Shown here one piece after another: positions 52,989 through 61,801 of a stretch of DNA of 63,631 nucleotides. The position numbers and the translations under genes were made by a program. Every line of letters starts with the position of its first letter. Position 1 is the stretch's first letter. Source of the stretch: Chloroflexota bacterium (lineage in GTDB: Bacteria > Chloroflexota > Dormibacteria > CF-121); NCBI GenBank assembly GCA_005881425.1, contig VBIC01000119.1:1-63631 (forward strand), given 5' to 3'. The notes beneath the pieces are model-generated. The model was not told the DNA's origin. It worked only from the letters and a program-made list of their open reading frames with translations, and searched no databases.

Positions 52989-55505
52989 ATGGGAGATCGA
53001 CACGAGCGCGCGCGGCGTGCCGCCATCCGGGTGCTCAGCGTCGTTCGCCTCTCCCGCCGGCGCCGCGCTCCCCACCACACGCTGCTGGTCATCGCCCTCA
53101 GCCTGCTGGGGACGCTATCGCTGAGCGGCGGCGCCGAGGCCTTCGACCGCTACCAGACCTATACCCGCGACCTTCCCGATCCCAGCTCGCTGAGCACCAA
53201 GGAGCTCTCTCAGGCCACCAAGATCTACGACCGGAACGGAACTCTCCTCTACGTGAAGCACACCGAGGGTGTGATCCGCACCGTCGAGCCGCTCTCCCAG
53301 ATCTCACCCCACCTGGTACAGGCCACCATCGCCGTCGAAGACCGCGGCTTCTACACCCATCACGGCGTGGACTTCAAGCGCATCGTGGCGGCGACCATCG
53401 CCAACCTGACCCATCAGCGGATCGAGCAGGGCGCCAGCACGATCACCGAGCAGCTCGTCAAGGCCAGCTTCCTCACCAGCCACCAGACCTTCGAGCGCAA
53501 GATCCGCGAAGCGGTGCTGGCCGTGGAGATCGAGCGTCGCTTCACCAAGAACGAGATCCTGACCATGTACCTGAACCAGATCTTCTACGGCCACGAGGCC
53601 TACGGGGCGGAGGCGGCGGCCCAGACCTACTTCGCCACCCCCGCTCGCAACCTGGACATCGCGCAGAGCGCGATGCTGGCCGGCATCCCCAACGCGCCCT
53701 CGGCATTCGACCCGCTGAATCCGCAGACGGTCCAGGACGCTCGCGAGCGCCAGGTGATAGTGCTCAAGGCCATGCTGCGCGACGATTACATCAGCGCCGC
53801 CGAGTACGACGCCGCCCTCAAGGAGCAGCTCAAGTTCGTCAACGGATCCATGCAGCGCGACGTCAAGGCGCCCTGGTTCGTGGACTACGTGCTCCAGGTC
53901 CTGACCCAGCGCTACGGCGCCGACGTGGTCAAGGGCGGCGGGCTCAGGGTGACCACGACCCTCGACCTGGGCCTGCAGCAGACCGCTGAGAACGCCGTCC
54001 ACACCGAGGTCAACCAGCCCAGCCTCAAGGCTCGCAACGTCAACAATGGCGCCGCCGAGGTGATCGACCCCTCGACCGGCCAGGTCCTGGCCATGGTGGG
54101 CAGCGCCGACTACTACAACGTGGGGATAGGCGGCCAGTTCAACGTGATCACCGGCGGGCTGGGCCGGCAGCCCGGCTCCTCGTTCAAGATCTACGACTAC
54201 GCCACGGCCTTTTCCAATGGCTACACACCGGCCACCCTGATCAACGACACGCAGGGGAAGATCGACGGCCACGCCTTCGTCGACTGGGACCATCGCAGCG
54301 AGGGCCTGATCACCCTGCGCCAGGCCCTGGCCGAGTCTCGCAACATTCCCGCCATCCTCCTGCTCAAGAACCTGGGCTACACCCGCGTCTTCCAGACCGC
54401 GCGCCTGATGGGATTGACCAGCGCCGACCTCCGCCCCGACCGGGGCCTGGCCCAGGCGATCGGAGCCACCGAGGTCGTGCCCCTCGAGCACTTCAACGCC
54501 TACAGCGTGCTGGCCTCGGGCGGCATCTCTCACGCGCCCACCGTCATCCTCAAGGTCGAGGACAGCGAGGGCCGCGTCCTGGAGCAGTGGAAGCCCGCCC
54601 CCGGAACGCGCGTGCTGTCTCCCCAGGTCGCTTACATGATCAGCGACATCCTGCGGCCGGTGGGCGCCGACCTCCACATCAAGCGTCCCTTCGCCTCCAA
54701 GACGGGGACCACGGAAAACTGGCACGACTCCTGGCTGATCGGCTACAACCCCGACATCGTCATCGGCGCCTGGATGGGCCATACCTGCGCCGGGTCCTGC
54801 CCGAGCAACGTCAACACCAACCTCAACGTGGTCTGGGGCGTGATGGGCGCGGGCCAGATCTTCAGGGACATCTTCAATGCCTACGAGGCCAACCGGCCGG
54901 TCCGGGATTTCCAGGTCCCCGACGGGCTGCGCAAGATGACGGTGTGCCGGGCCAGCGGGCTGCTGGCGACCGATGCCTGCAGCGGCCAGACGATCACCGA
55001 CTGGTTCGTGGCCGGGGCGGCCCCCAACCGCCCCGACGACTGGTATCGCCAGGTCCGCGTCTGCTTGACCGACGGTGGGCTGGCCACGCCTGACATACCG
55101 GCCAACCTGACCACGGTCAAGACCTTCCTGGTCTACCCGCCGGGCTATCCCGATGACATGAAGCAGCGCAACGTCCCCCAGGCCCCCAACCAGCCCTGCG
55201 CGGTCATGACCGAGACCATCCCACCCACGCTGAGCCTGACCAGGGCCGTCAACGCGGACGGGAGCGTGACCGTGACGGCTCATGCCCAGGACGACGAGGC
55301 GATCAAGGAGGTCGACTTCTTCCTCGACGGGTCGGCGACGCCGGTCAGGCGGACCCTGGCTCCCTACACCTTCACCGTCACCGGCCCACCGGGCGCGGTG
55401 CACAGCGTCGCCGTCCAGGCCTACGACTACAACCCGGCTAACGCTCCCGCGACCCAGACCGTGAGCGTGACCCTGGGTCCGCCCGCCCCGGTGCAGTCGC
55501 CCTGA
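52989..55505 (+). CDS. Class A penicillin-binding protein (PBP1a type)
   Basis: 838 aa bifunctional peptidoglycan synthase. Basic N-terminus and one membrane helix (LLVIALSLLGTLSLSGGA). The glycosyltransferase (GT51) domain has its catalytic Glu117 in AVEDRGFYTHHGVD, then QGASTITEQLVKASFL and ERKIREAVLAVEIERR. The transpeptidase domain has SSFK (Ser397, Lys400), SRN, and SKTGTTEN. The C-terminal 100 residues form an Ig-like domain (ETIPPTLSLTRAVNADGSVT) preceded by a Cys-rich linker. It stands alone on the plus strand. Its last 68 bp overlap the 3' end of the minus-strand glycosylase. Confidence 0.95.
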   Translation: MGDRHERARRAAIRVLSVVRLSRRRRAPHHTLLVIALSLLGTLSLSGGAEAFDRYQTYTRDLPDPSSLSTKELSQATKIYDRNGTLLYVKHTEGVIRTVEPLSQISPHLVQATIAVEDRGFYTHHGVDFKRIVAATIANLTHQRIEQGASTITEQLVKASFLTSHQTFERKIREAVLAVEIERRFTKNEILTMYLNQIFYGHEAYGAEAAAQTYFATPARNLDIAQSAMLAGIPNAPSAFDPLNPQTVQDARERQVIVLKAMLRDDYISAAEYDAALKEQLKFVNGSMQRDVKAPWFVDYVLQVLTQRYGADVVKGGGLRVTTTLDLGLQQTAENAVHTEVNQPSLKARNVNNGAAEVIDPSTGQVLAMVGSADYYNVGIGGQFNVITGGLGRQPGSSFKIYDYATAFSNGYTPATLINDTQGKIDGHAFVDWDHRSEGLITLRQALAESRNIPAILLLKNLGYTRVFQTARLMGLTSADLRPDRGLAQAIGATEVVPLEHFNAYSVLASGGISHAPTVILKVEDSEGRVLEQWKPAPGTRVLSPQVAYMISDILRPVGADLHIKRPFASKTGTTENWHDSWLIGYNPDIVIGAWMGHTCAGSCPSNVNTNLNVVWGVMGAGQIFRDIFNAYEANRPVRDFQVPDGLRKMTVCRASGLLATDACSGQTITDWFVAGAAPNRPDDWYRQVRVCLTDGGLATPDIPANLTTVKTFLVYPPGYPDDMKQRNVPQAPNQPCAVMTETIPPTLSLTRAVNADGSVTVTAHAQDDEAIKEVDFFLDGSATPVRRTLAPYTFTVTGPPGAVHSVAVQAYDYNPANAPATQTVSVTLGPPAPVQSP

Positions 55506-56100
55506 CCCTGCGCCTGACGCCGACCGAGACCGAGGGGTTCCCCAGCAGCAGGAAGCGATAGGGCAGGTCGACGGCCCGGCTGATCCCGATCCGGGGCACG
55601 GCGGCCACCGCCTGGTCCTCCACCGGGTCCCCGGCGGCCACGCCCAGCGGCCCCCGGGTCAGGTCCAGGCCGTTGTCGACGAGGGTCAACCCCAGCGCCC
55701 GGCCGATCTTGCCCGGGCCGCTCATCAGTCTTGAGGCCACACCGTCGACGCCGCGGCTTCGGACGATCCCCTCCCCGGCCATGACCTCGACCGCCCGCAG
55801 CAGCACCGCGCCCGCCCGACCCGGCCGCTCGGCGGTGAGGTTGAGGCAGTGATGCATGCCGTAGCTGAAGTAGACGTAGCTGAAGCCCGCCGGTCCGAAC
55901 ATCACGGCGTTGCGCCGGGTCCTGCCCCGAAAGGCGTGCGAGGCGGGATCCGCGTCGCCGGTATAGGCCTCCGTCTCCACGATGCGCCCGGCGATCAGCC
56001 CTCGCGGTGTCCGGTAGAAGAGGATCCGGCCGATCAGGTCGCGGGCCAGGGTGACCGGGTCGCGGGCGTAGAAGGCGCGTCGAAGTCGCGGCGTGGTCAG
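55438..56100 (-). CDS. 3-methyladenine DNA glycosylase (AAG/Mpg family)
   Basis: About 220 aa. RAFYARDPVTLARDLIGRILFY, IVETEAYTGDADPASHAFRGRT, FGPAGFSYVYFSYGMHHCLN, PGRAGAVLLRAVE, and GPGKIGRALG are the family landmarks; the base-flipping and catalytic region is intact. The conserved N-terminus lies upstream of any ATG, GTG or TTG after the cvpA stop. A CTG at 56100 gives (M)TTPRLRRAFYARD and I use it. The C-terminus runs past the usual end in a Arg/Ser-rich tail overlapping the penicillin-binding protein gene by 68 bp. Confidence 0.9.
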   Translation of the reverse strand: MTTPRLRRAFYARDPVTLARDLIGRILFYRTPRGLIAGRIVETEAYTGDADPASHAFRGRTRRNAVMFGPAGFSYVYFSYGMHHCLNLTAERPGRAGAVLLRAVEVMAGEGIVRSRGVDGVASRLMSGPGKIGRALGLTLVDNGLDLTRGPLGVAAGDPVEDQAVAAVPRIGISRAVDLPYRFLLLGNPSVSVGVRRRVRATAPGRADPGSRSRSGSRER

Positions 56101-56127
56101 GCTGGCGATCGCTCTATTCTGCCCCGA

Positions 56128-56688
56128 TCAGTGAGGAAGGAGCTGCGTGAAGTAGGTCCCCAGGTTGCCGGGGAGGACCATCGCGAAGAGGGCGCGGGTG
56201 AGCGGCTCGAGACCGTAGAAGTGCGGCGCCAGCAGGGACCCGTAGAAGAGCTGCTGCATGCTGAAGAAGGCCGGAGGATAGACGTAGCCGGCCGGCAGGC
56301 TGGTGTTGATCAGGCCGATCCCGACGATCAGGAGCAGGGTCACTTCCACGGATCCCACCACCAGCCCGCCGAGCATGCCGGAGAGGCGGTCGAAAAGCGG
56401 AGCGATCAGCTGGTTGATCCAGCGCTGGTAGACCGCGCCCAGGACCTCGAAGAGGATGACGACGAAGAGCACGATGGCGGTGTAGGTGATGACGTGGGCC
56501 CAGATGGCCGATCCGGTCCCCAGCCAGCCGGCGACGTAGGTCGAGGTGTTGGCGCTGGTCAAGGTCGCGGCGCCGACCCCGGCGAAGACGCCGGCGATTG
56601 CGACCACCCGGCGCACGATGCCGTACTGGTAGCCGAGAACCACGTTGCCGGCCAGGATCAGGAAGATGACGCCGTCGAGGACGTTCAC
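56128..56688 (-). CDS. CvpA-family membrane protein
   Basis: 186 aa with four predicted helices (DGVIFLILAGNVVLGYQYG, VVAIAGVFAGVGAATL, ITYTAIVLFVVILFEVLG, VGSVEVTLLLIVGIGLI). The pattern of N-terminal Asp and Gly-rich helices with a GMLGGLVVG segment fits CvpA/colicin V production proteins. GTG start overlaps the pheT stop (GTGA). Confidence 0.8.
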   Translation of the reverse strand: MNVLDGVIFLILAGNVVLGYQYGIVRRVVAIAGVFAGVGAATLTSANTSTYVAGWLGTGSAIWAHVITYTAIVLFVVILFEVLGAVYQRWINQLIAPLFDRLSGMLGGLVVGSVEVTLLLIVGIGLINTSLPAGYVYPPAFFSMQQLFYGSLLAPHFYGLEPLTRALFAMVLPGNLGTYFTQLLPH

Positions 56689-59063
56689 GAGCGCACCTCC
56701 CCCGGAAAGCGCTCCAGCAGCCCGGCGACGATCCGCTCCTGAAGGCGCGTCACCTCGTCGCCGGTCAAGGTTCTATCCTCGGCCTGGTAGGAGAGGCGGA
56801 AGCTGAGGCTGCGGGTATCCCGACCCAGCTGGGGGCCGGTGTATTCGGAAAGCATGGAAACCTCCCGCAACGTGTAACCGCCGAGCTCCCTCATAACTTG
56901 CACCAGCTGGGCCGCCGGGAGCCGGCCCGCCACCAGCACCGTGAGGTCCCGCCGGACCCCTGGATGGCGGGGCGGTGGGGCCGCGCGCGGAGTGTAACGG
57001 CCGTCGCCCACGAGATCCGCCAGCACCACCTCAGCGGCGACCGCCCGGCCGCTCAGGTCGAGGCGGGCCAGCACCGAGGGATGGACCTCACCCGCCAGGC
57101 CCGCCGCCCGGCCCTCGAGGGTGAGCGCGGCGGTCCGTCCGGGATGAAAACCTTCGGCCTCGACCTGCCGCAGCTCGACCGCCCGGCCCCCGATCCGTTC
57201 CCCGAGCAGGCGGAGCGCGGCCGCGAGCGCTCGCAGCGGCGGAGCCGAGGCGGAGGGATCGGAAGCGGGCACGTGGACCGCCAGGGCCAGCAGCCGGGGC
57301 TCCTCGACCCGCTCGACGCGCTTCGAGTCGCCACCCTGTGGCCAGAAGCCGGCGCCGAGCTCGAACAGCCGGGCCCCGGGCTGGTCGAGCCGGGCGTTGC
57401 GCGCCAGAGCCTGGAGCAGTCCGGGCAGGAGGCTGACCCGGAGCGCGTCGCGGTCTTCCGCGATCGGGTTGGCGATCAGAGCCGGGCGCCCCGCAGAGGC
57501 GGGAAGGCGCAGGTCCAGGGCGGACCGGCGATCGACGATGGGGTAGGTGACCGCCTCGGTGAAGCCCAGCCCGGCAAGCACCTCGCGAACTCGCTCCTCG
57601 ACCTCGTCCGGCTCGAAGATCTCGCCCACCGGCCGGCGCGAGCCGGGAAGAGTGCTGGGGACCCGCTGGTAGCCGTAGACCCGGCCAACCTCCTCGACGA
57701 GGTCCTCGGGGATGGAGCAGTCCAGGCGGAAATCGGGCGGGGTGACGGAGAGCCGGTCCGCGGAGAGCTCGACCCGAAAGTCCAGCCGCTGGAGGATGGC
57801 CTGCGCCTCCTGGACCGGCACTGCCACACCCAGCGTGCGGTTGAGGCGCTCCGCCGTGAGCGAGATGGGCGCCGGCCGCACGGGGTTCGGGTAGACGTCC
57901 GTGCCCTCGGTCACCCGCCCGCCGGCGATCTCCGTCAGCAGGGTGGCCGCCCGCTCGACGGCCCGCGGCCCGAGCGCGGGGCTGAGTCCCTTCTCGAAGC
58001 GGAGGGAGGCCTCGGTGCGGATCCCCAGCGCCCGGGCCGTGGCCCGAATCCGGCGGGGCTCCCAGGTTGCGGCCTCGAGGACCACCTCCGCCGTCTGCTC
58101 GCTCACCGCCGAGTCGGCCCCGCCGATGATCCCGGCGATCCCCTGGGGCCCTGCGGCGTCGGCCACCACCATGAACTCCGGGTCGAGCTCCCGGGTCTTC
58201 CCGTCCAGGCAGAGGAGGCTCTCGCCCGCACGCGCCCGGCGAATCCAGAGCCTCCCCTGGCGCAGGCGGGCCCGGTCGAAGGCGTGCATCGGCTGGCCGA
58301 GCTCGAGCATGACGAAGTTGGTCACGTCGACGACGTTGCTGATCGGACGCACGCCGGCGGCGCGCAGGCGGGACTGGATCCAGGCAGGCGAGGCCGCGAC
58401 CCGTATGCCCGTGAGCACGCGGCCGGCGAACCGACGGCAACCCTCGAGGTCCTCGATGGTCGCCAAGGGTGCGGCGACGCCGGCGACGTCGGGACCGGCC
58501 AGGGGAGGCCGCAGCGGGCGTTGAAAGAGGGCCCCGATCTCGCGCGCCACTCCGAGGTGAGCCAGCAGGTCCGGCCGGTTCGACTTCACCTCGAGGTGGA
58601 GGATGACGTCCGGCGGGTAGAGCGCGCGCAGGTCGGTCCCGGGGCGCGCCTGTGGGTCCAGGATCATGATCCCGCTCGCGTCATCGCCCAGCCCCAGCTC
58701 GATCGCGGAGCAGAGCATGCCCTCGGAGCGGACCCCGCGAAAGGACTGGGCCTCGATCCGGCGGTCTTTCAGTCGGGCCCCCGGCGGAGCCAGCGGGACC
58801 CGATCGCCGACAGACAGGTTGGGAGCGCCGGTCACGACCTCGACGCTGCTCCGTCCCATGGACACCGTCGCCAGCTGCAGCTTGTCGGCGTTGGGGTGCC
58901 CGCGCAGGCCGGTGACCTCGGCCACGATCACACCCTCGAAGACCGCCTCCTGCCGCACCACCCGCTCCACCTCCGTGCCGGAGAGCGTGAGCCGCTCCAC
59001 CAGCCGCTCGAGGTCGTCGGGAAGGTCGACGTAGTCCTGCAGCCAGGTACGGGAGAAGATCAT
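56685..59063 (-). CDS. pheT: Phenylalanyl-tRNA synthetase beta subunit
   Basis: 792 aa. [19 protein letters not shown] start, EMAP-like tRNA-binding domain (VIVAEVTGLRGHPNADKLQL), B3/B4 editing domain, B5 domain, the catalytic-like core (VEERVREVLAGLGFTEAVTY), and the C-terminal anticodon-binding FDX-ACB domain (HPGVRRDLTVLVAGRLPAA). The ATG overlaps the pheS stop (ATGA). Longer readings upstream are in the wrong frame for pheS and not real. Confidence 0.96.
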   Translation of the reverse strand: MIFSRTWLQDYVDLPDDLERLVERLTLSGTEVERVVRQEAVFEGVIVAEVTGLRGHPNADKLQLATVSMGRSSVEVVTGAPNLSVGDRVPLAPPGARLKDRRIEAQSFRGVRSEGMLCSAIELGLGDDASGIMILDPQARPGTDLRALYPPDVILHLEVKSNRPDLLAHLGVAREIGALFQRPLRPPLAGPDVAGVAAPLATIEDLEGCRRFAGRVLTGIRVAASPAWIQSRLRAAGVRPISNVVDVTNFVMLELGQPMHAFDRARLRQGRLWIRRARAGESLLCLDGKTRELDPEFMVVADAAGPQGIAGIIGGADSAVSEQTAEVVLEAATWEPRRIRATARALGIRTEASLRFEKGLSPALGPRAVERAATLLTEIAGGRVTEGTDVYPNPVRPAPISLTAERLNRTLGVAVPVQEAQAILQRLDFRVELSADRLSVTPPDFRLDCSIPEDLVEEVGRVYGYQRVPSTLPGSRRPVGEIFEPDEVEERVREVLAGLGFTEAVTYPIVDRRSALDLRLPASAGRPALIANPIAEDRDALRVSLLPGLLQALARNARLDQPGARLFELGAGFWPQGGDSKRVERVEEPRLLALAVHVPASDPSASAPPLRALAAALRLLGERIGGRAVELRQVEAEGFHPGRTAALTLEGRAAGLAGEVHPSVLARLDLSGRAVAAEVVLADLVGDGRYTPRAAPPPRHPGVRRDLTVLVAGRLPAAQLVQVMRELGGYTLREVSMLSEYTGPQLGRDTRSLSFRLSYQAEDRTLTGDEVTRLQERIVAGLLERFPGEVRS

Positions 59064-60103
59064 CCGAACTGCCTCAGGAAGCGCACGTCGCTCTCGCGCA
59101 GGCTGCGGATGTCGGCGATGTCGTATCTGAGCATGGCGATCCGGTCCAGGCCCATGCCGAAGGCGAAGCCCGAGTAGCGGTCGGGGTCGATCCCGCCGTT
59201 GCGCAGGACCTGCGGGTGGACCATGCCGGCGCCCATGATCTCGAGCCAGCCGCCCCGGCAGCTGCGGCAGCCGGCCCCGGCACAGATCCCGCAGGAGACC
59301 GCGGCCCCGATCGAGGGCTCGGTGAACGGGAAGTGGTCGCCGCTGATGCGAATCCGCCGGTCGGCCCCGAACATGGAGCGGGAGAAGTACTCGATGGTGC
59401 CGATCAGGTCGGACAGCCGGATGTCCTCGTCCACGGCGAGCCCCTCGACCTGGCTCAGCTGGGCTTCGTGGAAGGCGTCGGTCGCCTCGTGCCGGTAGAC
59501 CGGACCCGGGGCGATGATCCGGATCGGAGGCCGATGGTCCCGCATGTAGCGGATCTGCACCGGCGAGGTGTGCGTGCGCAGCAGGAGGTCGCTGTTCTGC
59601 AGGTAGAACGTGTCCCACTCGTCGCGCGCCGGATGTCCCTGCGGGATGTTCAGGGCCTGGAAGTTGAAGAAGTCGTCCTCCACCTCCGGCCCCAGCGCCA
59701 CCCGGTAGCCGATGCTGGAGAAGATGGCCTTGATCTCCCGCAGCACGAGGGTGAGCGGGTGCAGGTGGCCCCGCTGGACCGAGCCCTCGGGGACGAAGCT
59801 GACGTCCAGCCATTCGCTTTCGTTCAGGCGCCCGAGCCGCGCCTGCTCGAGCTCCCGGCTCCGAACGGCAAGGGCCGCCTCGATCTCGGCCTTGAGGCGA
59901 TTGGCCTGCCCTCCGACCGCCGCACGCTGGTCGGAGGGCAGGCTTCCCAGCCCGCGCAGGACCGCGGTGAGCGCCCCCTTCTTCCCCAGCAGCTCGATCC
60001 GGACCTGGTCCAGCCGGGAGGCATCTGTGGCCTCCTCGATCTGAGCGCGGGCACCGAGCCGGAGCCGCTCGAGCTCGCCCTCGACGCCGGCTGCGGCGCT
60101 CAG
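59060..60103 (-). CDS. pheS: Phenylalanyl-tRNA synthetase alpha subunit (CTG start)
   Basis: 347 aa. Class II motifs: [58 protein letters not shown] (motif 2), and [15 protein letters not shown] (motif 3). The N-terminal tRNA-binding coiled coil ([13 protein letters not shown]-type, [20 protein letters not shown]) lies upstream of every ATG, GTG or TTG in frame. The only suitable opening is a CTG at 60103 that overlaps the rplT stop (CTGA) and gives the normal length. Confidence 0.95.
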   Translation of the reverse strand: MSAAAGVEGELERLRLGARAQIEEATDASRLDQVRIELLGKKGALTAVLRGLGSLPSDQRAAVGGQANRLKAEIEAALAVRSRELEQARLGRLNESEWLDVSFVPEGSVQRGHLHPLTLVLREIKAIFSSIGYRVALGPEVEDDFFNFQALNIPQGHPARDEWDTFYLQNSDLLLRTHTSPVQIRYMRDHRPPIRIIAPGPVYRHEATDAFHEAQLSQVEGLAVDEDIRLSDLIGTIEYFSRSMFGADRRIRISGDHFPFTEPSIGAAVSCGICAGAGCRSCRGGWLEIMGAGMVHPQVLRNGGIDPDRYSGFAFGMGLDRIAMLRYDIADIRSLRESDVRFLRQFG

Positions 60104-60462
60104 CCGGGGCCCGGTGAGCCCTTGGCGATCGCCACGAGCTGGTTGAACGAGACCGCGTCGCGCACCGCGAGCTCGGCCAGCATCTTCCGGTTGATGGTGA
60201 TGCCGGCTGCCTTGAGCCCGTGCATGAACTGGTTGTAGGGCAGCCCCTGATTGCGGGTGGCCGCGTTGATGCGGGCGATCCAGAGCTTGCGCATGTCACG
60301 CTTGCGGGCGCGGCGGTCGCGAAACGCGTAGTGGAGAGCGTGGAGCACTGCCTCGTTGGCGGGACGGAAGAGCGTCCGGTGCGTCATCCGGTAGCCTCTG
60401 GCCATGGCCAGCAGCTTCTTGTGGCGGCGGCGCGCGGTGACGCCGCGTTTGACTCGAGGCAT
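60100..60462 (-). CDS. rplT: 50S ribosomal protein L20
   Basis: 120 aa. [55 protein letters not shown] are all standard. In Bacillus and Escherichia L20 represses its own operon by binding the infC leader; see the leader features at 61216-61343. Confidence 0.97.
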   Translation of the reverse strand: MPRVKRGVTARRRHKKLLAMARGYRMTHRTLFRPANEAVLHALHYAFRDRRARKRDMRKLWIARINAATRNQGLPYNQFMHGLKAAGITINRKMLAELAVRDAVSFNQLVAIAKGSPGPG

Positions 60463-60475
60463 GGGGGTGTCTCCT

Positions 60476-60673
60476 TTAGCGGTTTGGCAGCGCCCGACGA
60501 ACCTGGCGGGCCGCTCCTCTGGTCAGGATCAGCAGCTTGCTGTACTGCCGCTTGCGCCGCTGTGACTTGTGGCTGAGAAGGTGGCTCTTCTGGGCGTGCG
60601 GCCGGACCACCTTGCCGGACTTCAGGATCCGGAAACGTTTGGCGCTCGCCCGGTGGGTGCGCAGCTTGGGCAT
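60476..60673 (-). CDS. rpmI: 50S ribosomal protein L35
   Basis: 65 aa. [20 protein letters not shown] and [15 protein letters not shown] are diagnostic of L35. It lies between infC and rplT in the conserved infC-rpmI-rplT order. Confidence 0.96.
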   Translation of the reverse strand: MPKLRTHRASAKRFRILKSGKVVRPHAQKSHLLSHKSQRRKRQYSKLLILTRGAARQVRRALPNR

Positions 60674-60687
60674 CCTCGACTCCTTCT

Positions 60688-61218
60688 CTAGGCCTTGCCC
60701 GCCGGGGTGGCGACGGGGGCCAGGATCATGATCATGTTGCGACCTTCCAGGAGCGGGCTGCGCTCCACGGTGCTGATCGTCTTCAGCTCGCGCGCCATCC
60801 GCTCGAGGAGGTTCTTGCCGATGTCCTGGTGGACCATCTCGCGGCCGCGGAACATGATGGTGAGCTTGACCTTGTCCCCCTCCTCGAGGAAGGACTTGAC
60901 GCTGTGGAACTTGGTCTGGAAGTCGTGCTCACCGATCTTGGGTCGCAATTTCATTTCCTTGACCTTGATGACGTTGTGCTTTCGGCGCGCATCCTTGTCT
61001 TTCTTCAGACTCTCGAACTTGAACTTGCCGTAGTCCATGACCCGGCAGACGGGCGGCTGAGCCTGGGGGGCTACTTCGACGAGGTCCATCTCGCGCTCCA
61101 CGGCGAGCGCCTTGGCGCGGTCGATCGGCATGACGCCCAACTGCTGATTTCGATCGTCGATGACTCGGACTTCACTGGCGCGGATCTGGTCGTTGATTCG
61201 TAGTTCCCGAAATGCCGT
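60688..61218 (-). CDS. infC: Translation initiation factor IF-3 (ACG start)
   Basis: 176 aa. [57 protein letters not shown] and the C-terminal domain are typical. The conserved N-terminus lies upstream of the first ATG. No ATG, GTG or TTG is present after the in-frame TGA. An ACG at 61218 is 8 nt from AAGGAGG (61227-61233) and gives a normal [11 protein letters not shown] start. infC in other bacteria uses rare starts (AUU, AUC), which IF-3 itself discriminates against, so ACG could serve the same autoregulation. Confidence 0.93.
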   Translation of the reverse strand, partial: TAFRELRINDQIRASEVRVIDDRNQQLGVMPIDRAKALAVEREMDLVEVAPQAQPPVCRVMDYGKFKFESLKKDKDARRKHNVIKVKEMKLRPKIGEHDFQTKFHSVKSFLEEGDKVKLTIMFRGREMVHQDIGKNLLERMARELKTISTVERSPLLEGRNMIMILAPVATPAGKA

Positions 61219-61240
61219 GGATCAAGCCTCCTTCATGCAC

Positions 61241-61264
61241 AAAAAAAGATAGCCTCGGCTATCT
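61241..61264 (-). terminator. Intrinsic terminator/attenuator in the infC leader
   Basis: On the minus strand AGATAGC, a 4-nt loop, GCTATCT, then seven T. It sits just before the infC ribosome-binding site and after the promoter at 61335-61343, so it is an attenuator and not an end-of-operon terminator. In Bacillus, L20 acts on a similar leader terminator of infC-rpmI-rplT. Confidence 0.85.
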
Positions 61265-61334
61265 TGCGTCCTCGAACCTCTTCAGCCGCGGCCTTGAGGT
61301 GAGAGTCGGACAGCCTCTGCTTCAGTAGCCGGAG

Positions 61335-61343
61335 AGTATAGCA
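61335..61343 (-). promoter_or_regulatory. Extended -10 promoter of infC-rpmI-rplT-pheS-pheT
   Basis: TGC-TATACT on the minus strand is an extended -10 (TGnTATAAT-like). It lies right after the stop codon of the zinc-ribbon gene and would give a leader of about 110 nt containing the attenuator. No good -35 box is seen, as allowed for extended -10 promoters. Confidence 0.65.
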
Positions 61344-61351
61344 GAGTGGAA

Positions 61352-61669
61352 TCAGACGGCGCGCAGGCGCTGCAGACCGGCCGGGACGTCCTCCCGGCTC
61401 AGGGTGCGGTCGTCCAGCGAAGACTCGATGTCGGGATGAACCTGAAAGATCATGGAGAGCTGATGGGCGAGCGGCACGATCGGCGCCCGCCGCGCCTGGC
61501 GTCGCAGGCGCTCCTGCCGGGCCGGGTCCTGGGCGCAGCAGCGGATGCTGCAATAGCGGGCGGTGAGCTTCTTGACCGGGTTCTCGCAGCCGGGACAGGC
61601 GCACTGCTTGGACGACGTGACGGTTTTCAAAATAGAGGAACGACCTCCTGTTTGGCTGCTGCCCTCCAC
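61352..61669 (-). CDS. Small putative zinc-ribbon protein
   Basis: 105 aa. The core is CACPGCENPVKKLTARYCSI followed by RCC, giving Cys pairs of the C-x2-C ... C-x3-C type, as expected for a zinc ribbon. A basic helix (RQERLRRQARRA) follows. The C-terminal SLDDRTLSREDVPAGLQ may form a short helix. It has its own promoter (61709-61736) and ends just before the infC promoter. I do not recognise the family. Confidence 0.6.
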   Translation of the reverse strand: MEGSSQTGGRSSILKTVTSSKQCACPGCENPVKKLTARYCSIRCCAQDPARQERLRRQARRAPIVPLAHQLSMIFQVHPDIESSLDDRTLSREDVPAGLQRLRAV

Positions 61670-61708
61670 GGCCTCGCGTCGGCCATTCCCCTGGAAGCGC
61701 GCCTTTGA

Positions 61709-61736
61709 TTATGGTCGCTGCCGCGGCCCTGTCAAG
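61709..61736 (-). promoter_or_regulatory. Promoter of the zinc-ribbon gene
   Basis: TTGACA (61736-61731), a 16-nt spacer and CATAAT (61714-61709) on the minus strand, about 40 nt before the ATG at 61669. One of the best -35/-10 pairs in the window. Confidence 0.75.
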
Positions 61737-61742
61737 CATTGA

Positions 61743-61797
61743 CCGTCCTTATCCACATGGACGAAGGTCGAGGAGGATTCCCTGGGGAAAAGGACGG
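61743..61797. other. Inverted repeat between the zinc-ribbon promoter and the receiver gene
   Basis: CCGTCCTT (61743-61750) and AAGGACGG (61790-61797) are perfect inverted repeats 39 bp apart, between the receiver-like gene and the next promoter. Possibly a weak terminator; there is no T-run. Confidence 0.3.
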
Positions 61798-61801
61798 CCC
61801 G

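Noticed and set aside
56685-60299. 1204-codon reading of pheT reaching into pheS and rplT
   Set aside because: The first 410 or so codons are the out-of-frame shadow of pheS. PheT homology starts at the ATG at 59063.
61233-61739. 168-codon open frame on the minus strand covering the zinc-ribbon gene in another frame
   Set aside because: It runs through the infC promoter and attenuator and has no recognisable motif. The Cys-rich frame is far more protein-like.
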